DNA from: an uncultured Rickettsiaceae bacterium
GTDB lineage: Bacteria > Pseudomonadota > Alphaproteobacteria > Rickettsiales > Rickettsiaceae
NCBI GenBank assembly: GCA_905479885.1
Contig: CAJQOE010000061.1
Coordinates: forward strand, 1-36,947
Length of the DNA stretch: 36,947 nucleotides
Reading direction: 5' to 3'
Under the pieces are notes generated by a model. That model searched no databases. It was not told where the DNA came from and saw nothing but the letters and a program-made list of their open reading frames with translations. Position 1 is the stretch's first letter, and the number at the start of each line of letters is the position of its first letter. Below, in pieces: positions 23,881 to 32,543 of this stretch. Position numbers and translations under genes: made by a program.

Positions 23881-24486
23881 TTAATTTCCCCACACTTCAC
23901 TTAGGCGTCCTGACCTGCCGCATCTCCAATAGTAATATTTATATCGTGCTGGGTTTTTGGTTTTGTAGTCTTGGTGATGCTCCTCAGCTTCATAAAAAAT
24001 CTTGGCTGCTAAAATTTCAGTAACAATTTTTTGTCCAAGTGTTTTTTCGTATTCTTGTTTGGTTTTTTCGGCTAATAATCTTTGCTCGTCGTTCTGTTGG
24101 TAAATGGCAGATGTGTAAGCAAAGCCTTTATCACAAAATTGTCCTTTGTCATCAAAGGGGTCGATATTATGCCAAAAAATATCTAATAATTTTTCATAAG
24201 AAATGATATTTGGATCGTAAGTAATTTTGATTGCTTCTTTGTGCCCTTCATGATTTTTATAGGTGGGATCAAGCATATCTCCACCCGTATAACCAGTACG
24301 AATTGCAATGATTCCAGGTATGTTTTTATTGGTTTCATGATCTAAAAATGCGGCATCTGCACACCAAAAGCAGCCCATGGCAAAAATAGCATTATTATAT
24401 TTCGATTTTTCTGCAGCCATGACATTAATGTTATATGTAATTAGTATTAACAGTAAGATTTTAAATGCATTTCTCATTTTAAACAT
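23881..24486 (-). CDS. msrA: Peptide methionine sulfoxide reductase MsrA, probably exported
   Basis: MsrA reduces methionine-S-sulfoxide in oxidised proteins. The catalytic GCFWC motif is at 38-42 (nucleophile C39). Family blocks follow: RTGYTGGDMLDPTY, NHEGHKEAIKITYDP, FWHNIDPFDDKGQFCDKG, YTSAIYQQNDEQ and AEEHHQDY. The first 25 residues are a signal-peptide-like segment: basic MFKMRNAFK, hydrophobic LLLILITYNI, then NVMAA as a plausible cleavage site. The enzyme is thus likely periplasmic. M4 is an alternative start. It begins 9 bases after the addB stop, suggesting co-transcription. No MsrB is adjacent, and no fusion is present. Confidence 0.93.
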   Translation of the reverse strand: MFKMRNAFKILLLILITYNINVMAAEKSKYNNAIFAMGCFWCADAAFLDHETNKNIPGIIAIRTGYTGGDMLDPTYKNHEGHKEAIKITYDPNIISYEKLLDIFWHNIDPFDDKGQFCDKGFAYTSAIYQQNDEQRLLAEKTKQEYEKTLGQKIVTEILAAKIFYEAEEHHQDYKTKNPARYKYYYWRCGRSGRLSEVWGN

Positions 24487-24495
24487 TCTAATAAA

Positions 24496-27156
24496 TTACA
24501 AACGTCTTGCAAGATGACTATAATTATCGTACTTCATTAAGTTTGGTTCTACAACAAAATTCATATTTTCTATGTAATGCTTAATTAGTGAAATTAAACC
24601 TTGTTTATGAATTGATAAATCATCTTGTGTAATGATGATTTCAGTAGTATTTATATATGGTTTAGAGCTGTTAATTTTTACATAAATCAGTGAAAATATT
24701 TTGGGAGGCGTGATCGTGAATCCACCTTCTGAGAGTATAATAGCTTCAATTAAAAGCTGGGGCGAGAGGCCGGATAGGACGTCTTTTTTACTAGGCACGA
24801 CACCTGTTTTATAATCAATAATTTTAACTGTGTTATTTTGATCAATATCGATACGATCTGCAACGGCTATGAGAGTAACTTTTTGTCCTGCAATATCTAG
24901 GGTAAGTTCACCTTTGATTTCACTATAGACATTAATTGAGCTTTTGCGTTTATCATTATCAAATTGAATAAATTCAGGAGCAATAGCAGTTATTTTTGTT
25001 AGCCATGATTTTTTGCTATAATTTGGTATATCGTGTGTTTCTAGAAGGCAATTAGCTATTTCTAGAAACACTGACTCTTTATCCGGAGTGTGGTGACTAT
25101 AATTTTTAGTATATTGTTCTACGACTAGATGGAAGAAATTACCAAATTCAGCTAAGTTGGGCTTTTCGTCTATTTCTTCTGCTTTTTTTAAAGCTAGTAA
25201 TTTCTTGGCATAAAAATTATAAGGCGATCGAATTAGCATTTCAATATCAGTAGCAGATATTTTAGATGGAAAGATCTTGCTTTGTGCATAAAAATTTTCT
25301 GCTAGAGGTGGCGCTAGTTTAGCCAAGGGCTTTGCGAGGTAGGTATTTAATTTTTCTTCTAATATATGCCTTAGGTGTAAGATAAAAGGCGAGGGAAGCA
25401 ATTGCTTGCTAGCCTGTTTTTTCGCTCTAGTTAGTAGAATGTTTTTATTATTCATATTGAGATAGAAATCATATAGGGTACTACCTAAATTTGCTAAGCT
25501 GCTGTCTAGCTTTAACTCCTTTTGCATTTGCGTATTTAACCAAGGGCTGTTCATTACGGACATTGGATACACACCTTCGTTTAAGTCGCTGATTATTATT
25601 AAATCATAGTTTATTAGAGTGGATTCATGTGCGCGGCATATGGTGATATTAGAATTAGGCTTTGTTTCAGTTATGCGCCCCCCTTCTAATAATTGCTTTA
25701 AAACTTCAGGAAATTCGAGTTGAGTATTTAGTTCTAGCTGCCAATTTGCTTGGTTTATCTCTGTAAGAGAAGCTGAGATGGCTGGGCAAGTTTGCCAAAT
25801 ATCTGGTATTAGAGTTTCTATCATTTTAATAGAATGTTTTAAAATGATAGCAAATTTTTTAGAAGTTAGTTTTTTGGAAACAGCTATATATATACCCTGA
25901 TAATATTCTTTCACCTCATCGCTGGCATGTTCTTGTACTATTGTTGATATAGTATCTAAATTGGAAGCTAGACGATTTTTTTGGCGTATTAGATTTTTTA
26001 ATGATTGGGCAGTTGGAGAATTAATTAAAGGGTGCGAAATGACTGTAAAGAAATTCTTAGTATCAAAATCGGAGCATAAATATTCAGAAAGCAGTAAAAG
26101 AAACGAGATGACTGGTTGTTTAAGTATATCTAAACCAAAAATATCGTGATAATCGAGATTATATTTATCTAAAAACGTGCAATATTGTTCTTTCGCTTGT
26201 CCGCTATGTACGATAATTGCTATGTTTTCTTTCTTTTTATTGAGGCATTGCAGAGCTATATATTCCGCTTCATGAAATATATTTTCAAACTCTATATATT
26301 TTATTGTGCTCTCTAGTCGATTTGAGGAACTAGATGCAATTAATTTATCAATCAATTGCGGTGATTCTATACCTAGTTTAATAATAGGTTGTTGTGGTTT
26401 TAGTAGTTCTATTAACTGATAAATCCGGTATAATGCATTCTCTGGAGATGGAGCTTCTTTTGGCAGAACGTTTATAAAAGGGGATAAAATTATACTAACA
26501 TTGGGTAGCTTTGCTGCATTTTTTATGAACTCATTACTCATTAAATTACTGCCTGTTATGCCAGCTAGCAACAAGTGTTCAGCTTTGTTGTTTTTTAATC
26601 GCATTATCTCTGCTTTGAATACAAGCTTTTGATAAGCTGCCCTAGTCATCTTATGTACATTAGTAATTTGATTGCGCCAGTTTTCGGACGCGTAACAAAG
26701 AAAATCATAAATAGTATACCAATGTTCTGGTTGGTCTAGTGTCGGAAGGTCTTGTAAGGCATGTAAGTTTATATTATTAGCTTCAAATTCAAAAAATAAA
26801 TTTGCAAGAGAAGGGGCCAAGCGTAAGCTTTGAGATAAGTCGTACCCTAGTTTTTTATATGAATAAATCGTTGTTGCTAGAGTAATTTTTTCTTCTAGTT
26901 TGCTAAGGCAACCAATTTGCTCGGAAGGTATTTTAAATACTTCATTGCTTTCAGCAACTAGCCCTCCTAGTGGAATGATTGTCGGTAAGATGCTAGTTTG
27001 AAAGTTCTCGATAAAGGTGTTTTGTAACTGGCTGCAAAGCAGGCCACTTGGTAATATGATTTTTAAATTAGAAAACTCATTGGCAAAATGCTTGTGAGTG
27101 AAGCTTACTATTTCTTGTAGAAAATTTTCTTTGCTACTAGCTTGATAAATTTGCAT
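24496..27156 (-). CDS. addB: Double-strand break repair protein AddB, alphaproteobacterial type
   Basis: AddB is the helicase-like nuclease partner of AddA in processing DNA breaks for RecA. This 886-residue protein has a helicase-like N-terminal half with weak motifs (LKIILPSGLLCSQLQ in place of a clean Walker A; later YDLIIISDLNEGVYP). A C-terminal PD-(D/E)XK nuclease domain starts near ISATDIEMLIRSPYNFYAKK, with FGNFFHLVVEQY and the catalytic VKIIDYKTG near residue 780. The end, DNYSHLARRL, matches the alphaproteobacterial AddB ending. AddA normally follows addB; here msrA follows, so AddA is elsewhere or lost. It starts on the last base of the YqaA-like gene. Overall divergence is high, as is usual for this family. 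Confidence 0.85.
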   Translation of the reverse strand: MQIYQASSKENFLQEIVSFTHKHFANEFSNLKIILPSGLLCSQLQNTFIENFQTSILPTIIPLGGLVAESNEVFKIPSEQIGCLSKLEEKITLATTIYSYKKLGYDLSQSLRLAPSLANLFFEFEANNINLHALQDLPTLDQPEHWYTIYDFLCYASENWRNQITNVHKMTRAAYQKLVFKAEIMRLKNNKAEHLLLAGITGSNLMSNEFIKNAAKLPNVSIILSPFINVLPKEAPSPENALYRIYQLIELLKPQQPIIKLGIESPQLIDKLIASSSSNRLESTIKYIEFENIFHEAEYIALQCLNKKKENIAIIVHSGQAKEQYCTFLDKYNLDYHDIFGLDILKQPVISFLLLLSEYLCSDFDTKNFFTVISHPLINSPTAQSLKNLIRQKNRLASNLDTISTIVQEHASDEVKEYYQGIYIAVSKKLTSKKFAIILKHSIKMIETLIPDIWQTCPAISASLTEINQANWQLELNTQLEFPEVLKQLLEGGRITETKPNSNITICRAHESTLINYDLIIISDLNEGVYPMSVMNSPWLNTQMQKELKLDSSLANLGSTLYDFYLNMNNKNILLTRAKKQASKQLLPSPFILHLRHILEEKLNTYLAKPLAKLAPPLAENFYAQSKIFPSKISATDIEMLIRSPYNFYAKKLLALKKAEEIDEKPNLAEFGNFFHLVVEQYTKNYSHHTPDKESVFLEIANCLLETHDIPNYSKKSWLTKITAIAPEFIQFDNDKRKSSINVYSEIKGELTLDIAGQKVTLIAVADRIDIDQNNTVKIIDYKTGVVPSKKDVLSGLSPQLLIEAIILSEGGFTITPPKIFSLIYVKINSSKPYINTTEIIITQDDLSIHKQGLISLIKHYIENMNFVVEPNLMKYDNYSHLARRL

Positions 27157-27581
27157 TATATTAGCATAAATATGGAATAATAGACTAACCTTGATAATGA
27201 TCCAATAGATATTGCTAATATTGGACGTACTTTGCAGAATCCTGCGAATAACATTATGAACTTACCAAAAAACGGCAAGGCACTAAGCATTAAAAATATT
27301 GGTAAATATTTATTGCGCCGCATTTTATCAGTGTTGATTCTGCTTGCATCCTTTTCTTCAGATTGTAAAGGTGACAGTATATTATAGCAGAGAATACCCA
27401 GTCCATAATTTATACAAGCCGCGAGCATAAATGCAAGGCTTGCCACCATGATGACAAGATAAGAATTATATAGGCCGAAAATTTTCATTGAATAGAGAGC
27501 AAGTTCAGTAGAAATATTAAAAGCGAAATTGCTAACTAAAGTATCGGTAAAAAGTAAACTGTACATTTCAAATGAGCTCAT
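27156..27581 (-). CDS. DedA/YqaA-type membrane protein (VTT domain)
   Basis: A small integral membrane protein of 141 residues with about four hydrophobic stretches. It resembles the YqaA branch of the SNARE-associated (VTT/DedA) family: the N-terminal LFTDTLVSNFAFNISTELAL, the central LVIMVASLAFMLAACINYGLG, and LPFFGKFIMLFAGFCKVRP toward the end. Relatives are thought to act in lipid flipping or membrane homeostasis, but no function is proven for YqaA. I chose the ATG at 27581. A TTG at 27599 would add six residues, and a TATAAT overlaps that start (complement of 27590-27595), so the start is unsure. Its stop overlaps addB by one base. Confidence 0.75.
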   Translation of the reverse strand: MSSFEMYSLLFTDTLVSNFAFNISTELALYSMKIFGLYNSYLVIMVASLAFMLAACINYGLGILCYNILSPLQSEEKDASRINTDKMRRNKYLPIFLMLSALPFFGKFIMLFAGFCKVRPILAISIGSLSRLVYYSIFMLI

Positions 27582-27713
27582 AGCTTTGTGATTATACAAA
27601 ATTTGCCTTTATAGATCAATTAGATTATTTGTTAAGGGGGAGTAAATGTGCTTGCAAACTTGGCAATCTAGGTTTAATTTCTATAGGTATAATTATAAAA
27701 TATTTGAGGAAAA

Positions 27714-29228
27714 ATGCTGAATATCTCTTTTGAAGAAAAAAATCTATATGATAACGAAGCTATAGCAGTTTTAGTTAACGACCAACTGAAGATAGATGGT
27801 GATGTTATGACTCTTGATCAAAAGCATCATGGGTTAATTTCAAAAACTATACAAAATGCAAATAAATTTAAGGGAACAGTCGGACAAACACTGTCGTTGA
27901 CTACAACTGACAAAGACGGAACGCTTCGTAATATTATTATAGTTGGAATAGGGGATGAATCCAAATTGGAAGCTTATCAGTTGGAAGAAGTTGGTGGAAA
28001 AATTTACTCCGCAGCAAAAGCCTCTAAGTCACTTAATGTTGGTATTAATGCGCTCTCTAGAATTGGCTCTTTTGAACCTACTGAGGTTGCTTCTCTGCTT
28101 GCTAGCGGTGGGTTCCTTGCAGCTTATAGCTTTAATAAATATCTAACAAAAAGGAAGGAAGAAGAAAAGTTTGTTACCGAGACTTTTAATGTCATCGTCG
28201 CTGAGGAGCAGGCAGCATATGATGCATTTGCGGTTAAAAAAGCTATTGCTATGGGCGTATATTTTGCAAGAGATCTGGTAAGTGAAGTGCCAAACATACT
28301 ATACCCAGAAAGCTATGCTGAGCAAATCGTTGAAAAATTAGAACCTCTTGGGGTTGATGTTGAAGTGCTAGGTGAGCGTGAAATGCGTAATCTTGGTATG
28401 GGAGCTTTGCTTGGCGTAGGCCAGGGTTCTGCTAATGAATCTAAGCTTGTTATAATGAAATATGAAGGAGGCGCTGTTGATCAGAAGCCAGTTTGTTTTG
28501 TTGGTAAAGGCGTAACATTTGATACAGGCGGTATTTCGATTAAACCAGCTGCTGGTATGGGCGATATGAAATATGACATGGGTGGTTCCGCAGCTGTTGT
28601 TGGCGCGATGAAGGCTTTGGCGTTGCGCAGTGCTAAGGTAAACGCTGTAGGTATAGTAGGTTTGGTTGAGAATATGCCAGGTAGCAATGCACAAAGACCT
28701 GGGGATGTTGTTACTAGTATGTCTGGTCAAACAATTGAGGTATTAAATACTGATGCAGAAGGGCGTCTTGTACTATGTGACTGTGTTACATATTTGCAAG
28801 AAAATTTTGATCCAGATTGTATTATTGACCTTGCAACACTAACTGGCGCTATTTTAATAGCATTAGCTAATACTTATGCTGGTTGTTTTGCTAACGATGA
28901 TGAGTTGGCAAACAAACTTATTGCATCTGGTAATAGCGTGAACGAGAAATTATGGAGAATGCCACTACATAAAGATTTTGATGAAATGCTAAAATCCCCT
29001 ATTGCAGATATAGCTAATATTGGTGGTGAGCGTGGAATGGCAGGTAGCTCTACTGCAGCGCACTTTATCGGGCGTTTTATTAAAGAGGGAGTAAGATGGG
29101 CGCATTTGGACATTGCTGGAACTGCTTGGGAGAAAAAGGGTAAAAACCCAATTTGTCCAATCGGTGGCGTTGGCTTTGGTGTTAGATTGCTTGACCAATT
29201 TGTACAGGACAATTATGAATCAAAGTAA
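27714..29228 (+). CDS. pepA: Leucyl aminopeptidase PepA (M17)
   Basis: A cytosolic di-metal aminopeptidase that trims N-terminal residues from peptides. Of 504 residues, 1-170 form the variable N-terminal domain. The catalytic domain carries the metal and active-site segments FVGKGVTFDTGGISIKP near 262-278, MGGSAAVVGAMKAL, and the M17 signature NTDAEGRLVL near 344-353. The expected DLATLTGA follows. GAGG just before the ATG marks a good ribosome binding site. E. coli PepA also binds DNA at Xer sites; nothing here shows whether this one does. It overlaps mipZ by 14 bases. In many alphaproteobacteria pepA adjoins holC, which here lies 5 kb away. Confidence 0.96.
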   Translation: MLNISFEEKNLYDNEAIAVLVNDQLKIDGDVMTLDQKHHGLISKTIQNANKFKGTVGQTLSLTTTDKDGTLRNIIIVGIGDESKLEAYQLEEVGGKIYSAAKASKSLNVGINALSRIGSFEPTEVASLLASGGFLAAYSFNKYLTKRKEEEKFVTETFNVIVAEEQAAYDAFAVKKAIAMGVYFARDLVSEVPNILYPESYAEQIVEKLEPLGVDVEVLGEREMRNLGMGALLGVGQGSANESKLVIMKYEGGAVDQKPVCFVGKGVTFDTGGISIKPAAGMGDMKYDMGGSAAVVGAMKALALRSAKVNAVGIVGLVENMPGSNAQRPGDVVTSMSGQTIEVLNTDAEGRLVLCDCVTYLQENFDPDCIIDLATLTGAILIALANTYAGCFANDDELANKLIASGNSVNEKLWRMPLHKDFDEMLKSPIADIANIGGERGMAGSSTAAHFIGRFIKEGVRWAHLDIAGTAWEKKGKNPICPIGGVGFGVRLLDQFVQDNYESK

Positions 29229-30024
29229 AAAGCCTAAAATTTTTGTTGTTGGTAATGAAAAAGGTGGGGCCGGTAAGACCACATGCTCAATGCATCTGAT
29301 TATTGGCCTGCTTGATCGTGGTTACAATATTGCAAGTATCGATACTGATTCAAGGCAGCATTCTTTAACAAGATATATAAATAATCGTAAAGAATATAAT
29401 AACAAAAATCCACAGCAAAAAGTAGATATGCCATTGCATTTTCACTTGCAAGGTGTTGAGCACGAAGTGTTAGCTGAAAAAGAAAAACAAGAAAAAATTC
29501 AGTTTGAACAAGCTTTCAATGTAGCGCAAAATCATGCTGACTATATTGTAATTGATACTCCTGGTAGTTACACCAATCTATCACGTATAGCGCATTCATA
29601 CGCCGATACGGTTATAACGCCAATTAATGATAGTTTTATTGATTTAGATGTAATAGCAAAAGTTGATAGTAACGATTTAGGAGCCTTTAAGCCATCAATA
29701 TATAGTCAAATGCTATGGGAACAAAAGATGGAAAGAGCCGCAAGAGATCAAGGCTCTATAGATTGGGTGGTGGTGCGCAATCGTCTTAGTTCTCTAGATG
29801 CACAAAATAAACGCAATATGGCTGATGCTCTTGAAAAGATTTCAAAGCGCATTGCCTTCCGTATAGTACCAGGTTTTAGCGAGCGTGTGATATTCAGAGA
29901 GTTGTTTTTACATGGTTTGACATTACTTGATTTAAATAAGGCAAACTATACCAAGACATTAAATTTATCGCATGTGGCAGCAAGGCAAGAAATTCGAAGT
30001 TTTTTAGATAGTTTAAAAGTTTAG
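29215..30024 (+). CDS. mipZ: Division plane positioning ATPase MipZ
   Basis: MipZ is a ParA/MinD-like ATPase that forms gradients from the chromosome origins and inhibits FtsZ away from midcell in alphaproteobacteria. The 269 residues begin MNQSKKPKIFVVGNEKGGAG with a deviant Walker A (EKGGAGKTT, residues 15-23). The segment IASIDTDSRQHSLTRYINNR and DYIVIDTPGSYTNLSRIAHSYADTVITP are typical of MipZ rather than plasmid ParA. A start at 29113 would lie wholly inside pepA and lacks homology; the chosen ATG has AGGA upstream. The gene overlaps pepA by 14 bases and is followed at once by rmuC. No ParB is in the window. Confidence 0.93.
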   Translation: MNQSKKPKIFVVGNEKGGAGKTTCSMHLIIGLLDRGYNIASIDTDSRQHSLTRYINNRKEYNNKNPQQKVDMPLHFHLQGVEHEVLAEKEKQEKIQFEQAFNVAQNHADYIVIDTPGSYTNLSRIAHSYADTVITPINDSFIDLDVIAKVDSNDLGAFKPSIYSQMLWEQKMERAARDQGSIDWVVVRNRLSSLDAQNKRNMADALEKISKRIAFRIVPGFSERVIFRELFLHGLTLLDLNKANYTKTLNLSHVAARQEIRSFLDSLKV

Positions 30025-30026
30025 TG

Positions 30027-31316
30027 ATGCTGTATATTTCAATAATTATAGCGGTAGTTCTAGCATTTATTTTTGCTTATGTAGTTTATCAAAACATTAA
30101 CTTAAGGGTGCAGCTACGCTTTTTAGACGAGGCTGTTTCTTCTAGTCAGTCGGCGCTCGAGATACTAGAAAAATCTAAGATTGAATATATACAAAAAATT
30201 GAACAACTATCTGGTCAATTGAAATATCAGGAGCAATTCATTGCGGAGTTTGAAAAGCTTCGAGATGAATCAAAGCAATCAACTAAAGCGGCTTTGTTCG
30301 ATTTGGGTAATGAGCTATCAAAGCAGTTGATTGATATACACAAGAAAGAAAACAGGGAAAGCAGAGAAGCTTCTGAAAAAAATATACAAGAAACATCCAC
30401 TAAATTTAATTCTGAATTTGAACGAATTGTAAATATGGTTGGTGCTCTGAGCAAAGAAGTATCTCAATCTAAGGATATAGTCGATGTAATAAAAAACTCC
30501 TTACTCTCACCATCAGGTGCGGGTAACTTGGCGGAAATTACCTTAGAGAATATCCTGAAATCATCAGGGCTACGTAGTAATATTGATTTTGTTATGCAGT
30601 ATAGTCTCGCTACCGAGGATAAAGCGGTTTTGCGCCCGGATGCTGTAGTATTCTTGCCAAGTGATAAATTGATGGTAATAGATGCTAAAGCTTCCAAGTT
30701 TTTAGTAGAGGATCAAGGGGACTTAAAAAATCTTGCAAGAACTATGAACACACATCTGCGTTCTTTAAGTGGAAAAAATTATGCTGAGATGGTGAAAAAA
30801 AGCCTGGCAAACAAAGAAAGTAATGTAGGCAATATAATTACTTTGATGTTTGTGCCGTCTGAACATGCTATTGAAAAAATCATTGAAGCAGATAGTGATT
30901 TTATGAACAAAGCGTGGATGGCTAATATCTTCCCGGTAGGGCCTGCTGGTTTGATGAATATGCTGTCATTTGCTAAGTTTCAAATTTCCGAACAATTGAT
31001 GATGTATAATCATCAGCAAATCATTGAAGAAGTAAAAAAGCTTATCTCTTCAGTTGGAAATATTACAGAACACTCTATGCGTCTAGGTAGTAGTCTTTCT
31101 AGCACTATGAATCATTATGATAAATTTGCTGCCTCGTTTAATCGAAATTTCTTATCCAAAGCACGCAACATTAGCAAAATGGGGATAGAGGGTAGTAATT
31201 CAAAGAAAACTCAAGAATCCTTGCAGCGTTTTCAAGTGATCGCTCTAAAATCAGAACTTATAGATATAGAGCCCCAAAGTGAAATAAGTGAAATTAAAAA
31301 TCTGGAAAAGTTATAG
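30027..31316 (+). CDS. rmuC: DNA recombination protein RmuC
   Basis: RmuC proteins limit inversions at short inverted repeats and carry a PD-(D/E)XK-like nuclease fold. The 429-residue protein starts with one hydrophobic helix (MLYISIIIAVVLAFIFAYVVY), followed by a coiled coil over about 25-165 rich in Glu, Gln and Lys. The conserved domain runs from GAGNLAEITLENILKSSGL through LRPDAVVFLPSDKLMVIDAKAS (the catalytic-type D...DAK) to FVPSEHAIEKIIEAD and FPVGPAGLMNML. The MipZ stop overlaps a GTG at 30024; the ATG three bases later is taken as the start. It ends the pepA-mipZ-rmuC chain. Confidence 0.92.
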   Translation: MLYISIIIAVVLAFIFAYVVYQNINLRVQLRFLDEAVSSSQSALEILEKSKIEYIQKIEQLSGQLKYQEQFIAEFEKLRDESKQSTKAALFDLGNELSKQLIDIHKKENRESREASEKNIQETSTKFNSEFERIVNMVGALSKEVSQSKDIVDVIKNSLLSPSGAGNLAEITLENILKSSGLRSNIDFVMQYSLATEDKAVLRPDAVVFLPSDKLMVIDAKASKFLVEDQGDLKNLARTMNTHLRSLSGKNYAEMVKKSLANKESNVGNIITLMFVPSEHAIEKIIEADSDFMNKAWMANIFPVGPAGLMNMLSFAKFQISEQLMMYNHQQIIEEVKKLISSVGNITEHSMRLGSSLSSTMNHYDKFAASFNRNFLSKARNISKMGIEGSNSKKTQESLQRFQVIALKSELIDIEPQSEISEIKNLEKL

Positions 31317-31684
31317 CTAAATATTGGCTTAGGTCTAAATAGTAAGGTTTATGGTTTTTGTGCACTAAGTAAGGGTTCAAAGCGTTAATTATTTACTCTC
31401 CAAAATACATCTAAACAAATATCTCAACGATATTAAATAATTGATGAACCTCGTTGCAAGGGCCATCAAAAGCTCCTTGACTCAAGTTGTAAGACGGATT
31501 ATTTTAGGAGTATATACGTAAAAAGCATGCAAAATATACCCAGGCTGGAATGGCGATGCAAGCATAAATTGATCAAATGCGTAGCTGCGTTGAGTTTAAT
31601 TTATTATACGATCGTGGGGTAATATTCAGCATTTTTACAGGTAGCAAACGTCTCTCCTGCAAGAAGCACAATATGGCATAAAAA
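31317..31684. other. Gene-free stretch after rmuC
   Basis: No open frame with family resemblance is seen on either strand. A modest hairpin is possible at 31441-31470: TTGATG with CATCAA and an inner CCT/AGG. TTGACT, 17 bases, then TATTTT near 31478-31506 could be a weak promoter, far from the next gene. The rest appears to be degraded sequence of unknown origin. Confidence 0.4.
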
Positions 31685-31921
31685 ATGATAAAACTTGGAT
31701 TATACCAACATTACAAAGGTCTAAAATACGAATTAATTGGTATATGTAGACATTCAGAAACCCTAGAAGAGTTAGCCGTATATCGCGCGCTATACGGCGA
31801 CTATAGGATGTGGGTAAGACCAATTGAAATGTTTAAGAGCGTAGTAGAAATAGACGGAATAACTCAGCAAAGATTTAAATTCATAGAACCATTGCTGAGC
31901 ATAGCACCTAAAATACGTTAA
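31685..31921 (+). CDS. DUF1653 domain protein
   Basis: A 78-residue protein that is essentially one DUF1653 domain. The family features are very clear: GLYQHYKGLKYELIGICRHS, ETLEELAVYRALYGDYRMWV, RPIEMFKSVVEIDG and a final RFKFIEP. The biochemical role of the family is unknown. It is normally a short, single-domain cytosolic protein, as here, so the gene is full length. The ATG has only a weak binding site upstream. It lies alone between the gene-free stretch after rmuC and an unrelated convergent gene 18 bases beyond its stop. Confidence 0.85.
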   Translation: MIKLGLYQHYKGLKYELIGICRHSETLEELAVYRALYGDYRMWVRPIEMFKSVVEIDGITQQRFKFIEPLLSIAPKIR

Positions 31922-31939
31922 TTATTAGAGCGTCACTAA

Positions 31940-32215
31940 TTACTGAACTTCTATAAATGGTTGTTCACTAATCCCTATTAGTGTGGCGCTTTCATCAGAA
32001 TCATGGTCGTCATAAAACGGCTTAAGATCGATTGGCTTGCAGCCACCATCATATATCAAATCCCAAACGATAGGATGTAAAGTATTGTTTTGAAAAATTT
32101 CGCCGCTTATATTAATAGCCCCGCCTGGAGTAATCGTTGCTTTTGTTAAATTAGCTAAGTTAGCATTAGGAGATAATGTTATAGTAGCCCCTGAATTAAT
32201 TATAATTGTGCTCAT
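31940..32215 (-). CDS. Hypothetical protein, 91 residues
   Basis: I do not recognise this protein. The N-terminal half is strand-like and Thr/Asn/Ile-rich with a repeating flavour (MSTIIINSGATITLSPNANL, then ANLTKATITPGGAINISGEI), reminiscent of a beta-solenoid edge. The second half is acidic with aromatic residues (VWDLIYDGGCKPIDLKPFYDDHDSDES). There is no signal peptide or membrane segment. It is probably real: the ATG is preceded by GAGG at suitable distance, and a TTGACA-17-TATCTA promoter stands about 75 bases upstream. It is convergent with the DUF1653 gene, 18 bases apart. A surface or host-directed role is conceivable but unsupported. Confidence 0.65.
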   Translation of the reverse strand: MSTIIINSGATITLSPNANLANLTKATITPGGAINISGEIFQNNTLHPIVWDLIYDGGCKPIDLKPFYDDHDSDESATLIGISEQPFIEVQ

Positions 32216-32289
32216 AAAAACCTCATATGTTTTACGTTGTTGAAATACAGTGCCATTAGTTAATTAAAATTAATAAATAGCGCCTCTAA

Positions 32290-32318
32290 TAGATAACAAA
32301 AAGTAAGCATATTGTCAA
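32290..32318 (-). promoter_or_regulatory. Predicted promoter of the 91-residue hypothetical gene
   Basis: On the minus strand a perfect TTGACA (complement of 32313-32318) precedes TATCTA (complement of 32290-32295) by 17 bases. The start codon is 75 bases further on, leaving a leader of about 70 bases. Confidence 0.5.
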
Positions 32319-32543
32319 CCTAATAATTTATTGTTTAACTGAATAGGTGGTAAGCTAGGATGATTCTGCTGTTTTTAGCTATAGCAAATTAAGTTGAACG
32401 TAAAGCAGAAGAGGTATGGGGCAATCAATCTGTATTTTGTTTTGGCATAATACTAAGGATAAACTTGCTCTACCATGGTTGTAAGCTCAAAACGAATTTC
32501 TCTAGTGCCAACCTTTTTCTTAAACTAGGTTTATAAAAAAGGA
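32319..32543. other. Gene-free stretch between the hypothetical gene and pleD remnant
   Basis: No coding frame is supported. GCTATAGCAAA at 32378-32388 repeats a sequence found at 23683-23693, and the following 30 bases are weakly similar, suggesting a dispersed, decayed repeat. No terminator for the pleD side is evident. Confidence 0.4.

Noticed and set aside
28368..29212. Several minus-strand open frames opposite pepA
   Set aside because: They are antisense shadows of a highly conserved enzyme; translations are rich in Ser, Thr and Pro with no motif.
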